This document shows positions 36,400 to 46,047 of a DNA stretch of 64,000 nucleotides, in pieces; within the stretch, counting starts at the first letter, position 1, and the number at the start of each line of letters is the position of its first letter. Source of the DNA: Labilibaculum sp. GTDB taxonomy: Bacteria; Bacteroidota; Bacteroidia; Bacteroidales; Marinifilaceae. A program made the translations under genes and the position numbers. Location: positions 3,575,769 to 3,639,768 of the forward strand of contig NZ_OY761461.1 in NCBI RefSeq assembly GCF_963664555.1. Direction: 5' to 3'. Below the pieces are notes generated by a model, which saw only the letters and a program-made list of their open reading frames with translations, searched no databases and was not told where the DNA came from.

Positions 36400-37086
36400 T
36401 TACGACTGCTTCTTTTTAAGAAATTTATCGAGAAGCTCATCTCCCGATCTTACAGATCTTAACAACCAATCTAATTTTAACTTTAGCTTTTCATCCTCAG
36501 ACAATTGCCAGTCAATATCCGATCGTCGGAGCTCTGTAGTAAGATGATTTAAAACTATGGCTGCGGAAACCGAAATATTTAAACTTTCGGTAAAACCATA
36601 CATTGGAATTTTCACAAATTCATCAGCATTATCCATTACTTCATCCGATAAACCCGTCAGCTCCGTTCCAAAAAAAAATGCCGCTTTCCCCTTAGTCAAA
36701 TCAAAATCGGGTAAAAGAATATCATTCGAATGAGGACTGGTTGCAATGATTCTATATCCCTGATTTTTTAATTTTGAAATTGTACTTAAGGTATTTCTTT
36801 CTTCTTTATTGTATTTGTGCAAATCCATCCACTTTGATGCTCCCATGACAACATCAGGATTCAAATGGTATTCATTGTAATTTTCAATAACATGCAAATC
36901 CTGAATACCAAAACAATCGCACGAACGAATTACTGCACTGGCATTTTGTGCTTGAAAAATATCTTCCAAAACCAAGGTTATATATCTTGTTCTGTTTTCG
37001 ATATTTTTATCTAATAATCCGATACGATTTTCACTGGTAAAACCTTCTAAAAAATGAATCGCTTCCTGCAATAATTTCTTCTCCAT
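36400..37086 (-). CDS. trmH: SpoU/TrmH family RNA methyltransferase
   Basis: 228 aa, SPOUT 2'-O-methyltransferase. Motif 1 has the Asn-rich AQNASAVIRSCDCFG with the catalytic Arg, motif 2 is FFFGTELTGLSDEV, and motif 3 is IPMYGFTESLNISVSAAI, which forms the trefoil knot. The C-terminal helical extension fits TrmH, which methylates G18 of tRNAs, better than the rRNA enzymes, but the exact target is inferred. HU follows upstream on the same strand after a terminator. Confidence 0.88.
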   Translation of the reverse strand: MEKKLLQEAIHFLEGFTSENRIGLLDKNIENRTRYITLVLEDIFQAQNASAVIRSCDCFGIQDLHVIENYNEYHLNPDVVMGASKWMDLHKYNKEERNTLSTISKLKNQGYRIIATSPHSNDILLPDFDLTKGKAAFFFGTELTGLSDEVMDNADEFVKIPMYGFTESLNISVSAAIVLNHLTTELRRSDIDWQLSEDEKLKLKLDWLLRSVRSGDELLDKFLKKKQS

Positions 37087-37105
37087 TCATTAAAAATTAG
37101 GAATA

Positions 37106-37139
37106 AAAAAAAGGAGGTATTATTAATACACCCCCTCTA
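37106..37139 (-). terminator. Terminator after HU gene
   Basis: On the minus strand AGGGGGTGTATTA pairs with TAATACCTCCT (one bulge), followed by a long T-run. Confidence 0.75.
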
Positions 37140-37161
37140 ACATCTTGTTGACAACAATTAT

Positions 37162-37434
37162 CTATTGTACAGAGTCTGCTAATTCAGAACCGGCCTTAAA
37201 TTTGATAACTTTTTTTGCTGGAATATTGATTGGTTTACCAGTTTGAGGATTTCTACCAGTTCTAGCATCACGCTTAGAAACAGAAAATGAACCAAATCCT
37301 ACAAGTGCTACTCTATCATCACTTTTTAATGCTTCAGTAGTAGTTTCAATGAAAGCATCTAATGCTTTTTTAGAATCAGCTTTAGTCAAACCAGCTTTGT
37401 TTGCAATTGCATCAATTAATTGAGCTTTGTTCAT
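37162..37434 (-). CDS. hup: HU-family DNA-binding protein
   Basis: 90 aa, the usual length for HU. Sequence runs from [18 protein letters not shown] through [21 protein letters not shown] (DNA-binding arm with the RNPQTG tip) to [16 protein letters not shown]. It binds and bends DNA nonspecifically as a homodimer or heterodimer. A complete housekeeping promoter is visible 50 bases upstream and a terminator follows, so it is a single-gene unit. Confidence 0.96.
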   Translation of the reverse strand: MNKAQLIDAIANKAGLTKADSKKALDAFIETTTEALKSDDRVALVGFGSFSVSKRDARTGRNPQTGKPINIPAKKVIKFKAGSELADSVQ

Positions 37435-37484
37435 AACTTTATAAAATTTTAGGGTTAAAAATTGCTTTAAATTTGAATCATATA

Positions 37485-37515
37485 CAAATATAAAGGATTT
37501 CTGATGGTTTGCAAA
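37485..37515 (-). promoter_or_regulatory. Housekeeping promoter of HU
   Basis: On the minus strand TTTGC at the -33 position, a 19-base spacer, then TATATTTG at -7: a full match to the Bacteroidota sigma-ABfr consensus. The predicted leader is about 45 bases. Confidence 0.8.
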
Positions 37516-37865
37516 TTTCCGATAAGAAAAAATAAGAAATTTAACCTTTCAAAGATCGAAACATAATAAAACCATAAATTTTTATGCTATTCCCTATAAA
37601 CAATAAAGAGCAGAATCTGAATTAAATCATAACTCTATTTAAAGATGTTTCTTATTTAACTGATTTACGAAATGCTTTATTCGCCTACATTTAATATGAC
37701 AAGCCCATACTGAACCTAAACCCCAACATCACACACGCGCAAACAGTTGACATTCAGCATTATAGTGAAAACAATCAACATACAAAACAATCATCACGAT
37801 CTCAAGGCTATGCCGTTTAAATGCATTACTCAATGATATACATCATTATGAGATGATTAGTAACA
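37516..37865. other. Gene-free AT-rich spacer
   Basis: Between the HU promoter and the thrC terminator I see no ORF of coding character, no stable hairpin and no repeat. Confidence 0.6.
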
Positions 37866-37894
37866 AAAGGCTGTCACAAATAATGACAGCCTTT
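37866..37894 (-). terminator. Terminator of the thr operon (GGCTGTC family)
   Basis: Perfect 11-bp stem AAAGGCTGTCA / TGACAGCCTTT with a 7-base loop, just after the thrC stop. Confidence 0.88.
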
Positions 37895-37903
37895 CGAAGT
37901 ATT

Positions 37904-39199
37904 CTATTTAAGTAAAAGGAAGCTTTTAAAATCTGAAAAATTCTTACTTATTAAAATACTCTTTTTTTCTTTTCCCAAACACTCCTGAAGATAGTCCGGA
38001 ACTTTTATTTCAGTATTAAGTACCTTTTCAACTGTATCCTTAAATTTTGCCGGATGAGCTGTTTCCAAAAAAACACCTACCTCACTCTTCGTATTTAAGT
38101 ATCTTTTCAAACCCAAGTATCCAACGGCACCATGTGGATCAAGAATGTATTTATTCCTGCTATACAGGTCTGCTATTGCCTCTTGAGTTTCCTCATCCGA
38201 AAACCAAGCTCCTTTTATATCTTTAGTAATGTCTGCATGATTCTCCTGATACAACTCCATCATGCGCGCAAAATTACTGGGAGCACCTACATCCATTGCG
38301 TTTGAAATAGTTTGAACAGACGCTTTTGGCTCATATTTCCCAGAATTCAAATAGTCTGGCACAACCTTATTTATATTTGCCGATGCAATAAATGAATCAA
38401 TCGGCAATCCCATCTGTTTTGCCAGCAATCCTCCTGTAAGATTTCCATAATTTCCGCTAGGGACTGAAAATACAACTTTTTTACTGGTTGGCTGCAATTG
38501 TGCCCAAGCATGGAAATAATAGAAACTTTGTGGCAACAAGCGAGCAATATTTATAGAATTTGCAGAAGTCAAATTCAATTCCATATTTAAATCATCATCC
38601 CCAAAAGCCGTTTTCACCAATGCCTGACAATCATCAAAAGTACCATCCACCTCAAGAGCTGTAATATTTTGCCCCATAGTGGTTAATTGCTGCTCTTGAA
38701 TCTTACTTACCTTACCTGCAGGATATAATATAATTACCTTTACTCCCTCAACACCTAAAAAGCCATTGGCAACTGCACTTCCCGTATCTCCTGAGGTCGC
38801 AACTAAAATTGTTACTTCTTTCTGATTCTGTTTGGCAAAGGCACTCAGACATCGTGACATAAATCTGGCACCTACATCTTTAAATGCACAGGTTGGCCCA
38901 TGAAACAGCTCTAAAGTGCTAATGCCATCTTCTATAGCCACCACAGGAATCTTAAAATTGAGTACCTCTTCGGTAATTTTCTTCAAATCCGAATCCGAAA
39001 TGTCGTCACCCACAAAATGCTTGGCCACTTCATATCCTATTTCGGGCAAACTTAATTCTGTCAAACGTTGAAAAAATTCATCATTCAGCTTTGGTATTGA
39101 AACCGGAAAAAACAATCCATTATCCGGCGCAAGTCCTTTTATTACAGCTTCCTTAAAGCTATAACGTATATCTTTATTATTTGTACTAAAGTATTTCAC
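37904..39199 (-). CDS. thrC: Threonine synthase
   Basis: 431 aa, PLP fold-type II. PLP Lys is in GPTCAFKDVGARFM, the phosphate loop is VPSGNYGNLTGG, and ATSGDTGSAVANGF is the substrate-binding segment. It converts O-phosphohomoserine to threonine, the last step of the pathway. N-terminal MKYFSTNNKDIRYSFKEAVIKGLAPDNGLFFP is typical of the ThrC subgroup of E. coli type. Last gene of thrABC, 63 bases after thrB. Confidence 0.95.
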   Translation of the reverse strand: MKYFSTNNKDIRYSFKEAVIKGLAPDNGLFFPVSIPKLNDEFFQRLTELSLPEIGYEVAKHFVGDDISDSDLKKITEEVLNFKIPVVAIEDGISTLELFHGPTCAFKDVGARFMSRCLSAFAKQNQKEVTILVATSGDTGSAVANGFLGVEGVKVIILYPAGKVSKIQEQQLTTMGQNITALEVDGTFDDCQALVKTAFGDDDLNMELNLTSANSINIARLLPQSFYYFHAWAQLQPTSKKVVFSVPSGNYGNLTGGLLAKQMGLPIDSFIASANINKVVPDYLNSGKYEPKASVQTISNAMDVGAPSNFARMMELYQENHADITKDIKGAWFSDEETQEAIADLYSRNKYILDPHGAVGYLGLKRYLNTKSEVGVFLETAHPAKFKDTVEKVLNTEIKVPDYLQECLGKEKKSILISKNFSDFKSFLLLK

Positions 39200-39262
39200 A
39201 AGTCTATCCTTTCTTCAAATTCCTGAATCAAAATCTATTCGATTTCTTAATTTATCACACTT

Positions 39263-40198
39263 TTACAGAATTTTCACTCCACCTTCACTAACTTTGGAAA
39301 CATAAATTCTGTAATCCAAATTGGTACGTTCGTATACTGTATCCATTGCGGCCGCAATAACATCAGCAGATTCCTTTCCATTTGCCAATGCGAATACAGA
39401 TGGTCCCGATCCGGAAATACTGCAGCCCAATGCTCCGGCTTCCATAACAGACAGTTTCAATTCATCAAATTCAGGAATCAAAACTTTCCTTTGAGGCTCT
39501 ACAATATGATCTTCAAGAGAACGTCCGATCAAATTATAATTGGAAGTATAAAGTCCGGCCATTAAGCCTGCCACATTTCCCCACTGACGAATTGCCTTTT
39601 TTAGAGGAATTTGGGGAGACAATATTTCCCGTGCTTCTTTGGTCTTGATTTCAATTTGTGGATGAATAACGACACACCATAAATCTGCCGGTGGCTGAAT
39701 ATGAATTACATCCAGAGGATTGTATCCCCTAATCAGACAAAAACCACCAAGTGTTGCAGGAGCAACATTATCAGCATGAACATCACCCGAAGCAACCTCC
39801 TCACCTTTCATGGCAAAATCAACCAATTGCATTCTTGTATAAGGTTTGCCTAATAATTCATTTACTGCAACAGCCGCACCTGCAGCACTTGCCGCACTAG
39901 ATCCGATTCCACTGCCAGGCTTGATATTTTTAATGATCTCAACATCAAAACCCTGATTGCTTTCCAAATCATCCAATAAAGCCTGAATGGCTACACCTGC
40001 AACATTTTTCTTTGGATCCGTAGGAAGATCCTCATAATCCTTCACCGATTGTATAATGATTTTATTCTGATCATTTTTGGTAATAATCATTTCATCGCCC
40101 ACCCCATCGATGGCAAATCCTAATATATCGAACCCACAACCAACGTTGGAAACGCTGCCCGGAGCAAAAACTTTCACACTATCTGACATGTTATTCAA
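39263..40198 (-). CDS. thrB: Homoserine kinase
   Basis: 311 aa, GHMP kinase family. The ATP loop is PGSGIGSSAASAAGAA, the N-terminal motif is APGSVSNVGCGFDILGFA and the C-terminal motif is GCSISGSGPSVFAL. It phosphorylates homoserine for ThrC. It starts 16 bases after the thrA stop, consistent with tight co-translation. Confidence 0.95.
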   Translation of the reverse strand: MNNMSDSVKVFAPGSVSNVGCGFDILGFAIDGVGDEMIITKNDQNKIIIQSVKDYEDLPTDPKKNVAGVAIQALLDDLESNQGFDVEIIKNIKPGSGIGSSAASAAGAAVAVNELLGKPYTRMQLVDFAMKGEEVASGDVHADNVAPATLGGFCLIRGYNPLDVIHIQPPADLWCVVIHPQIEIKTKEAREILSPQIPLKKAIRQWGNVAGLMAGLYTSNYNLIGRSLEDHIVEPQRKVLIPEFDELKLSVMEAGALGCSISGSGPSVFALANGKESADVIAAAMDTVYERTNLDYRIYVSKVSEGGVKIL

Positions 40199-40214
40199 TT
40201 TTCTTTGTTGGTAA

Positions 40215-42650
40215 TTAATTGCTGGTTATTCTAATGATATCACCAAAAATCCCAGAAGCTGTTACTTCTGCTCCGGCTCCGGCTCCCTTAATAATCAATG
40301 GCTGATCGTTGTACCACTTCGTTTTTAACGAAATTACATTATCCTTACCATGTATATCGTAAAACGGATGGTCGGATGTAACCTCTTTAAGGCTTACATT
40401 AGCTTTGCCATCTGCAAAAGAAGCGATGTAACGGTATCTGATGTTTTTTTCAGCCATCACAGTTCTCCAAGCCTCAAAATGATCGTTGTGAGCTTCAAGA
40501 TCGCAGATCAAATCAGCTGCCGTTTGTCCATTCAGGCAAGATAATGGAATCATAGGCTCATGCTCTACATCCTGCACTTCCAACTTGTAACCAGCTTCAC
40601 GGGATAATATCAAAAGCTTTCTTAATACATCCATTCCGCTCAGGTCGATTTTTGGATCTGGCTCAGTAAACCCTTGGTCCATTGCCATCTTCACTGCTTC
40701 AACAAAGGATTTACCATTATTAAACTCATTCATTATGAAGTTCAAACTACCAGACACAACAGCGTCAATTCCAACAATTTTATCGCCGGTATGAATTAAG
40801 CTATTGATCGTGCTAATGACTGGCAATCCTGCTCCCACATTGCTCTCGAACATGAACTCAACATTGTGCTTTTTTGCTGCCGCTTTAATTCTCAGGTAAT
40901 TACCAAATTCTGAAGAAGCTGCAATTTTATTGCATGCCACAATAGAAACAGTAGAATTCAAAACCTGCTGATACACCTTACTTACAGCTTCACTTGCAGT
41001 GATATCGACAAACACAGAATTTCTAAGGTTCGCCTGATCCATTCTCTTTACAAATTCCTGCAAATTGGCCACCTCAGATTCGTCCTCCAATTTTTGCTTC
41101 CAATCCTGAAGCATATTTTCATCTTTTGCAAAGTACATTTTCCTACTATTGGTCACTGCACGAACAATCAGTTGCAATCCTTTCTCTTCAAGCAAATAAT
41201 CGTATTGATTTTTAATGAATTCCAATAATTTCCCCCCCACATTACCAACTCCTGCAATGTACAGATTCACTTTTTTATACGTTGAGATGAAGAAATCTTC
41301 GTGAATAACATTTAATACTTTTTTTACATCGAAGGTTGGAACCATGAAAGTAATGTTTAATTCATTACCTCCCTGAGCCATAGCCCGAATATTTACTCCG
41401 TTTTTACCAAGTACACTAAACACTTTTCCTGAAATTCCTGGAGTATATCCCATGTCTTCACCTACAACGGCAACAATTGACAGATCCTGCTCAACGGCTG
41501 GTTCATTCACCAAATTCATCCCTATTTCCATTTCGAACTCAGAACGAACTGCTTCAATAGCCAACTCCCGATCACCTTCATTAATCCCAACACTCATACT
41601 CTGCTCCGATGAAGCCTGAGTAATTAGAACTACATTAATTTTATTCTGAGCCAAACAAGTAAAAAAACGAGATGCAAATCCACTTATACCAACCATTCCA
41701 CTACCTGAAAGTGTGAATAAATTGATGTTATTAATTGAAGAAAGTCCTCGTACTATAGAACGTTCACTTTTAGGTGAAGTGGTGATTAAAGTTCCCTTTT
41801 CATCGGGAGCAAAAGTATTTTTAATACGAACATTTATTTTGTTCTGCAGTACCGGAATTAAGGTTGGAGGATAGATGACCTTAGCACCAAAATGAGAAAG
41901 CTCCATTGCTTCCTGAAAAGACATTTGCTCAATTGGCAGTGCCTGCGATACCAATCTTGGATCGGCAGTAAACATACCGCTAACATCAGTCCAGATTTCC
42001 AACTCGCTGCACTTTAATCCTGCAGCCAAAATAGAAGCTGTGTAATCCGATCCTCCCCGCCCGAGCAGTGTCATTTCACCCTTCTGACCTGAAGCTATGA
42101 AGCCGGGAAACAAGGCTACTTGAAATTTGACATCTTTTACCGCTTCCAAATTCTTATTGGTCTGCTCACTATTTAGAAATACTCCTTTTCCATTCTGTGT
42201 TTTGATAAAATCTCTGGAATCGAAAAGCACAGTATTCATCCCGCATTGATTTAGATAGGCTGAAAAAATTAAAGATGATAATATCTCCCCCGATCCCATT
42301 ACAGCATTTTTCACCTTTTGCGAGATTTCTTCCAAGAGATAAACCCCTTGAAGTAATTCTGCTATCTCATCAAATTTCTTTGATGTACCCAATTCTATTT
42401 CTTCTTGTAGATCAAGTTCATTAATCACTTGAAAATGTCTTTCCTTTATTTTCAAAAGAGCATCTTCATATTCTTTATTTCTATTACCGGCCAGATTAAT
42501 ACATCTTTCCAACTCATCGGTAACTCCGCCAAAAGCTGAAACAACTACAACTTGTTTACAGTTGGCATAATCCCTTTTAATGATCTCCTGAACCCGCTTA
42601 CAATTCCCTGAATTGGAAACTGAGCTCCCTCCAAATTTTAAAACCTTCAT
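40215..42650 (-). CDS. thrA: Bifunctional aspartokinase / homoserine dehydrogenase
   Basis: 811 aa fusion. Residues 1-290 form the aspartokinase (KFGGSSVSN, LGRGGSDYTA). Two ACT-type regulatory domains follow at about 310-460, and the NAD(P)-dependent homoserine dehydrogenase covers 465-811 (AGVGNVGGKLLEF, VSGSLNFIMNEF, GFTEPDPKIDLSGMDVLRK). It supplies the first and third steps to threonine and is expected to be feedback-inhibited by threonine through the ACT domains. It is the first gene of thrABC and is preceded by the putative attenuator. Confidence 0.96.
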   Translation of the reverse strand: MKVLKFGGSSVSNSGNCKRVQEIIKRDYANCKQVVVVSAFGGVTDELERCINLAGNRNKEYEDALLKIKERHFQVINELDLQEEIELGTSKKFDEIAELLQGVYLLEEISQKVKNAVMGSGEILSSLIFSAYLNQCGMNTVLFDSRDFIKTQNGKGVFLNSEQTNKNLEAVKDVKFQVALFPGFIASGQKGEMTLLGRGGSDYTASILAAGLKCSELEIWTDVSGMFTADPRLVSQALPIEQMSFQEAMELSHFGAKVIYPPTLIPVLQNKINVRIKNTFAPDEKGTLITTSPKSERSIVRGLSSINNINLFTLSGSGMVGISGFASRFFTCLAQNKINVVLITQASSEQSMSVGINEGDRELAIEAVRSEFEMEIGMNLVNEPAVEQDLSIVAVVGEDMGYTPGISGKVFSVLGKNGVNIRAMAQGGNELNITFMVPTFDVKKVLNVIHEDFFISTYKKVNLYIAGVGNVGGKLLEFIKNQYDYLLEEKGLQLIVRAVTNSRKMYFAKDENMLQDWKQKLEDESEVANLQEFVKRMDQANLRNSVFVDITASEAVSKVYQQVLNSTVSIVACNKIAASSEFGNYLRIKAAAKKHNVEFMFESNVGAGLPVISTINSLIHTGDKIVGIDAVVSGSLNFIMNEFNNGKSFVEAVKMAMDQGFTEPDPKIDLSGMDVLRKLLILSREAGYKLEVQDVEHEPMIPLSCLNGQTAADLICDLEAHNDHFEAWRTVMAEKNIRYRYIASFADGKANVSLKEVTSDHPFYDIHGKDNVISLKTKWYNDQPLIIKGAGAGAEVTASGIFGDIIRITSN

Positions 42651-42854
42651 TGACTAATTTCTTATGATGGATTTCCTTCCGTACAAATGTCCGGTTGTCC
42701 ATCGGTTGATATAAATTTTGGTTAAATAGTTATTCTGCTTTGTTATTAAGAATGCTCCAAATTAGTACCAATTGCTGCACAATCAGTGATTGTACAAGGT
42801 ACAAAATACCTTATGGCTTTTTGAGCAATCAACTACTCACCTGTGGCGATATGT

Positions 42855-42879
42855 AAAAATTCAACCCCCTAAAGGGTTG
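42855..42879 (-). terminator. Attenuator hairpin of the thr operon
   Basis: On the minus strand CAACCC-TTTAGG-GGGTTG followed by GAATTTTT. The 5' arm overlaps the last two Thr codons of the leader ORF and the first base of its Leu codon. A ribosome stalled on the Thr run would cover the arm and prevent the terminator. A second hairpin in the leader (CATGTTG / CAACATG, 42941-42959) could serve as a pause structure. The mechanism is inferred. Confidence 0.55.
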
Positions 42880-42964
42880 TGGTTGTAGTTGTGATTATTG
42901 CAGGAATAGTACAAATAGAAGTTTCAGACATAGACATTCCCATGTTGGTTCTCAACATGTTCAT
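42869..42964 (-). CDS. Threonine operon leader peptide
   Basis: A 31-codon ORF from ATG 42964 to TAG at 42869-42871, too short for ordinary gene finding. Nine of 31 residues are Thr: positions 6, 15 and 19, then six in a row (25-30) just before the final Leu. Ile occurs at 17, 20, 23 and 24. The peptide ends PAII-T6-L, very like the composition of E. coli thrL, which senses Thr and Ile. Other in-frame ATG codons (residues 3, 8, 10, 12) could also start it. It lies 218 bases upstream of thrA. Confidence 0.75.
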   Translation of the reverse strand: MNMLRTNMGMSMSETSICTIPAIITTTTTTL

Positions 42965-43022
42965 TTCAACCGCTATGTTATTTATCTGTTTCAAAAAAGC
43001 TATTCCTCATCTTTAAGAGATT

Positions 43023-43030
43023 CAAATATA
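43023..43030 (-). promoter_or_regulatory. -7 promoter element of the thr operon
   Basis: On the minus strand TATATTTG, exact TAnnTTTG consensus, placing transcription start about 50 bases before the leader ATG. No TTG at the ideal -33 spacing. Confidence 0.5.
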
Positions 43031-43305
43031 TGCTTTTTTTTTTCTTATCCGTATCATTTCAAAAGGATTCTTTCGAATATTATTATCCATTTTTTATCCT
43101 TTGATCCAATGCAAACGATATCAATCTACCTTTTTTAGCTTTTACTAAAATCCATTTTCAGTGATTCATATTGTTATTTCTCCTCCACTACAATCACAAT
43201 AAAACAATCATTATAGTCTCATTGTGAGCTGTTTAATAAATATTAATTAGAATAATTCTAAATAAAATTGTAAATTGAGTCTTTATTCACCAAAACAATA
43301 TTATC

Positions 43306-44037
43306 ATGAAAAAAAGAATAATTGGTTTAGCAATTGCTTTATGTTTCAGTTTTGCTGTTACAGCACAAACCAATGAGAAAGCAGAGAAAACAGTTGTTGA
43401 GAGTGTTTACATTTTACCAAAAAAAGGAATGGCTGATGAGTTTGAAAAAGCAATTAAAGCTCACAATGAAAAATTTCATCCAAAAGGTGATTATGTGGCA
43501 GGTTTACGAAAAGTTGAATACGGTGACAAAGCCGGCTGGTATGTTTGGATAATGGGACCCACAACATATGCTGCTTTAGACACCCGCCCTACAAAAGAAA
43601 ATGGTCATGAAGACGATTGGGATAAAACAATAGAACCTCTGATTCAAAAATATGGCCCAATCAATCTTTGGAATTACAACCCTAAATTATCTTTTGGAAA
43701 AGAAATTTTAATGAATGCCAGGTATTATGAAGCTTGGGCTATCGATCTGAAAAAAGGTCAGTATTACCGATTTGAAGCAATTGCTGAAAAACTAATGAAA
43801 ACATCTGAAAAATTGGGATTTGCATTTCTAATTTTCAACAACCCATTGCATACAAGCGAAAGTGCTGATGTTGGAATGATATGGGATTTTAAAAGCTATG
43901 CCGATTGGTCTTCAGACAGTGGATTTAAAAAAGAGTTTGAAAAACTATATGGAGAAGGATCATGGCAAAACATGTTTAATGAATGGATGGATATTACCAA
44001 TGATTACAATGCTGAATTAAGAACCATCATTAGATAA
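43306..44037 (+). CDS. Exported protein of unknown function (dimeric alpha-beta-barrel-like)
   Basis: 243 aa. Signal peptide residues 1-21 (ending TAQT). The mature part repeats a pattern of beta-strand, helix and Trp-rich turn: VESVYILPKKGMADEFEKAIKAHNEKF and YYEAWAIDLKKGQYYRFEAIAEKLMK. This suggests two copies of a ferredoxin-like/ABM fold. No catalytic signature. Neighbours give no clue. It is closed by an excellent terminator. Confidence 0.65.
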   Translation: MKKRIIGLAIALCFSFAVTAQTNEKAEKTVVESVYILPKKGMADEFEKAIKAHNEKFHPKGDYVAGLRKVEYGDKAGWYVWIMGPTTYAALDTRPTKENGHEDDWDKTIEPLIQKYGPINLWNYNPKLSFGKEILMNARYYEAWAIDLKKGQYYRFEAIAEKLMKTSEKLGFAFLIFNNPLHTSESADVGMIWDFKSYADWSSDSGFKKEFEKLYGEGSWQNMFNEWMDITNDYNAELRTIIR

Positions 44038-44050
44038 ATACAACCAGCCT

Positions 44051-44086
44051 AAGCAGTTAATTGGAATTCCAATTAACTGCTTTTTT
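44051..44086 (+). terminator. Strong terminator after exported protein gene
   Basis: 14-bp perfect stem AAGCAGTTAATTGG / CCAATTAACTGCTT with an AATT loop and six T. Confidence 0.93.
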
Positions 44087-44170
44087 ATGCCTGAAATTTT
44101 ATATGATTCCCTTTGCATACTTAACCTGAGTTTACAATATTTGTACTTCTTAAACTTAATACAGATTGTA

Positions 44171-44821
44171 ATGATAAAAGGAGTAGTTTTTGACCTTGAT
44201 GGCACACTAGCCAATTCAATTGAAGACATTGCAGATTCAATGAATGTTGTTTTAACAGAAAAAGGATTTCCAACACATGACTATGACACGTACAAAACTT
44301 TTGTTGGACGTGGACTGAAATCCCTGGTTGAAAATGCCCTGCCCGATTCTGTAAATGATGAATCTATATTAGAAGCCTGTTTTAACAGAATGATGATTGT
44401 TTATGACAATAATTGCACGGCTAAAACTTGTTTGTATCCAGATATTGCAGAACTTCTTACAGAACTGCAGAAAAAAGGCATTAAAATTGGGATATTCTCG
44501 AACAAAGCCAATGAGTTAACACAAAAAGTAGTGAAAGTTTTACTCTCTGACTGGACATTGGAAATGGTAATTGGTGCAGGTGGAGATATTCCTAGAAAAC
44601 CAAATCCTAAAGGAGCTATACTTATTAGTGCAAAAATGCGCATTGCTCCTGAAGAAATAATGTATGTTGGCGATTCAGGAGTTGATATGCAGACAGCCGA
44701 AAATTCCGGAATGTACGCAGCAGGGGTTTTATGGGGTTTTCGGGATATGGAAGAATTACTTGAAAACGGAGCAAAGATCCTTGTCGAAAACCCAATGGAC
44801 CTGCTTAATTCTTTCAATTAA
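44171..44821 (+). CDS. Phosphoglycolate phosphatase-like HAD hydrolase
   Basis: 216 aa from ATG 44171, which directly gives the family N-terminus MIKGVVFDLDGTLANS. A frame opening at 44087 lies inside the previous terminator tail and is rejected. Motif I DLDGTLANS, motif II IFSNKA, motif III Lys in PRKPNPKG, motif IV VGDSGVDMQTAENSG. The alpha-helical cap between residues 15 and 85 is of Gph type. It probably hydrolyses 2-phosphoglycolate or another small phosphate ester. It converges on the cation transporter gene. Confidence 0.86.
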   Translation: MIKGVVFDLDGTLANSIEDIADSMNVVLTEKGFPTHDYDTYKTFVGRGLKSLVENALPDSVNDESILEACFNRMMIVYDNNCTAKTCLYPDIAELLTELQKKGIKIGIFSNKANELTQKVVKVLLSDWTLEMVIGAGGDIPRKPNPKGAILISAKMRIAPEEIMYVGDSGVDMQTAENSGMYAAGVLWGFRDMEELLENGAKILVENPMDLLNSFN

Positions 44822-44835
44822 AATATCAGATAAAA

Positions 44836-44875
44836 CAGGAAAGAGAATAAACTAATGAGTATGTTTTCTTTCCTG
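44836..44875. terminator. Possible shared terminator between convergent genes
   Basis: Stem CAGGAAAGA / TCTTTCCTG with a 22-base loop that includes the stop codon of the cation transporter gene. A weak call because of the loop size. Confidence 0.4.
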
Positions 44876-45787
44876 ACTTATAACACTTTCATCTTCGCAA
44901 AAACCATTTATTTCCGGCTGAAGTGTAACATGACTAATTTCAAATTCGTTATGAAGCATGTGCTCCAGATTGTGCAGAACCTTACTTATTTCACTCAATT
45001 TGATATCGTTTCTAAAACTAATGTGAGCTTCGAAATTAATCTGGTTATCATCCAGTTGCCAAAGGTGCACATGATGCATATTTTCAATTTCCTCCAGCTC
45101 TTTAACTTTCATATGAATTTCTTCCAGGTTGAGATGAACAGGAGCAAACTGCATAAGAATTCGAACGCTTTCCTTTACCAGACCCCAACTCGAATAAACC
45201 AAATAAAGTGCGATAAGTATTGACAGAACGCTATCGACCCACGGAATTTCCCAAAGGTACATTGCCAATCCTCCCAGCACCACTGCTACCGATGATACCA
45301 TATCCGATAACAGGTGCAGATAAGCCGACCGCATATTTATATTGCCCTTAGCATCTTTCTTCACCAGTAACATACTAAGCCAATTCAATAGTATTGACAA
45401 ACCTCCCAAAATCATCACCAATCCCGTTTCAATCTCATGAGGTTCCGAAATCCGCTGGACGGCTTCCTTCAAAAGAAAAAATGCGATTACCCCTAAAGAT
45501 ATTGCATTAAATAAAGCCGCTAATATCTCTGCCCTTTTATACCCGAATGTTTGTTTTGCTGTTTGTTTCCGACTCGACAATTTACTTGCAAACCAACTTA
45601 TGATTAAAGCAAGAACATCACTAAAATTATGCATGGCATCGGACAAAAGAGCCAAACTCCCCGACGCAAATCCCCCTATAACTTGAGCAACCGTTAATCC
45701 AACATTTAAAAGAATTGCAATTCCTAAATTTCGCCCTTTTAAATCACCATGATCGTGATGCGCATGTCCATGATTCCCTTTTCCCAT
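44852..45787 (-). CDS. Cation diffusion facilitator (CzcD/ZitB-like zinc exporter)
   Basis: 311 aa. A His-rich N-terminus (GNHGHAHHDHGD) leads to six predicted transmembrane helices (residues about 22-200). Metal-site motifs are SDAMHNFSD in helix 2 and LHLLSDMVSS in helix 5. The C-terminal cytoplasmic domain (HVHLWQLDDNQINFEAHI) carries the regulatory metal sites of the family. It exports Zn(II) or a similar divalent cation in exchange for protons. No metalloregulator gene is adjacent. Confidence 0.9.
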   Translation of the reverse strand: MGKGNHGHAHHDHGDLKGRNLGIAILLNVGLTVAQVIGGFASGSLALLSDAMHNFSDVLALIISWFASKLSSRKQTAKQTFGYKRAEILAALFNAISLGVIAFFLLKEAVQRISEPHEIETGLVMILGGLSILLNWLSMLLVKKDAKGNINMRSAYLHLLSDMVSSVAVVLGGLAMYLWEIPWVDSVLSILIALYLVYSSWGLVKESVRILMQFAPVHLNLEEIHMKVKELEEIENMHHVHLWQLDDNQINFEAHISFRNDIKLSEISKVLHNLEHMLHNEFEISHVTLQPEINGFCEDESVISQERKHTH

Positions 45788-45999
45788 ATTAGCCTCATTT
45801 AATAAGCCTATAAATATAGCAATGAATTCTTTTTTTTAATCAAACTAATTATAAATTGCAAAATAAATTCTGTTCCCTTTTCATTTAGAACACAATCGTT
45901 TCCATTTTAAATACTACAGACTGCAGGCTTTCTTCAGAAATCCCATTCTTATAGAATAACCAAGCTTTGCGTCATTTTTTTTATCATTACACATACACA

Positions 46000-46029
46000 T
46001 TTGTAGATTCATTAATATTTATATCTTTG
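46000..46029 (+). promoter_or_regulatory. Promoter of the molybdenum-cofactor operon
   Basis: TTTG at -33, an 18-base spacer, and TATCTTTG at -7, a full Bacteroidota consensus. Transcription would start near 46036, giving a leader of about 255 bases before the first gene. Confidence 0.75.
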
Positions 46030-46047
46030 CCTTTGAAATAAAGTGAT

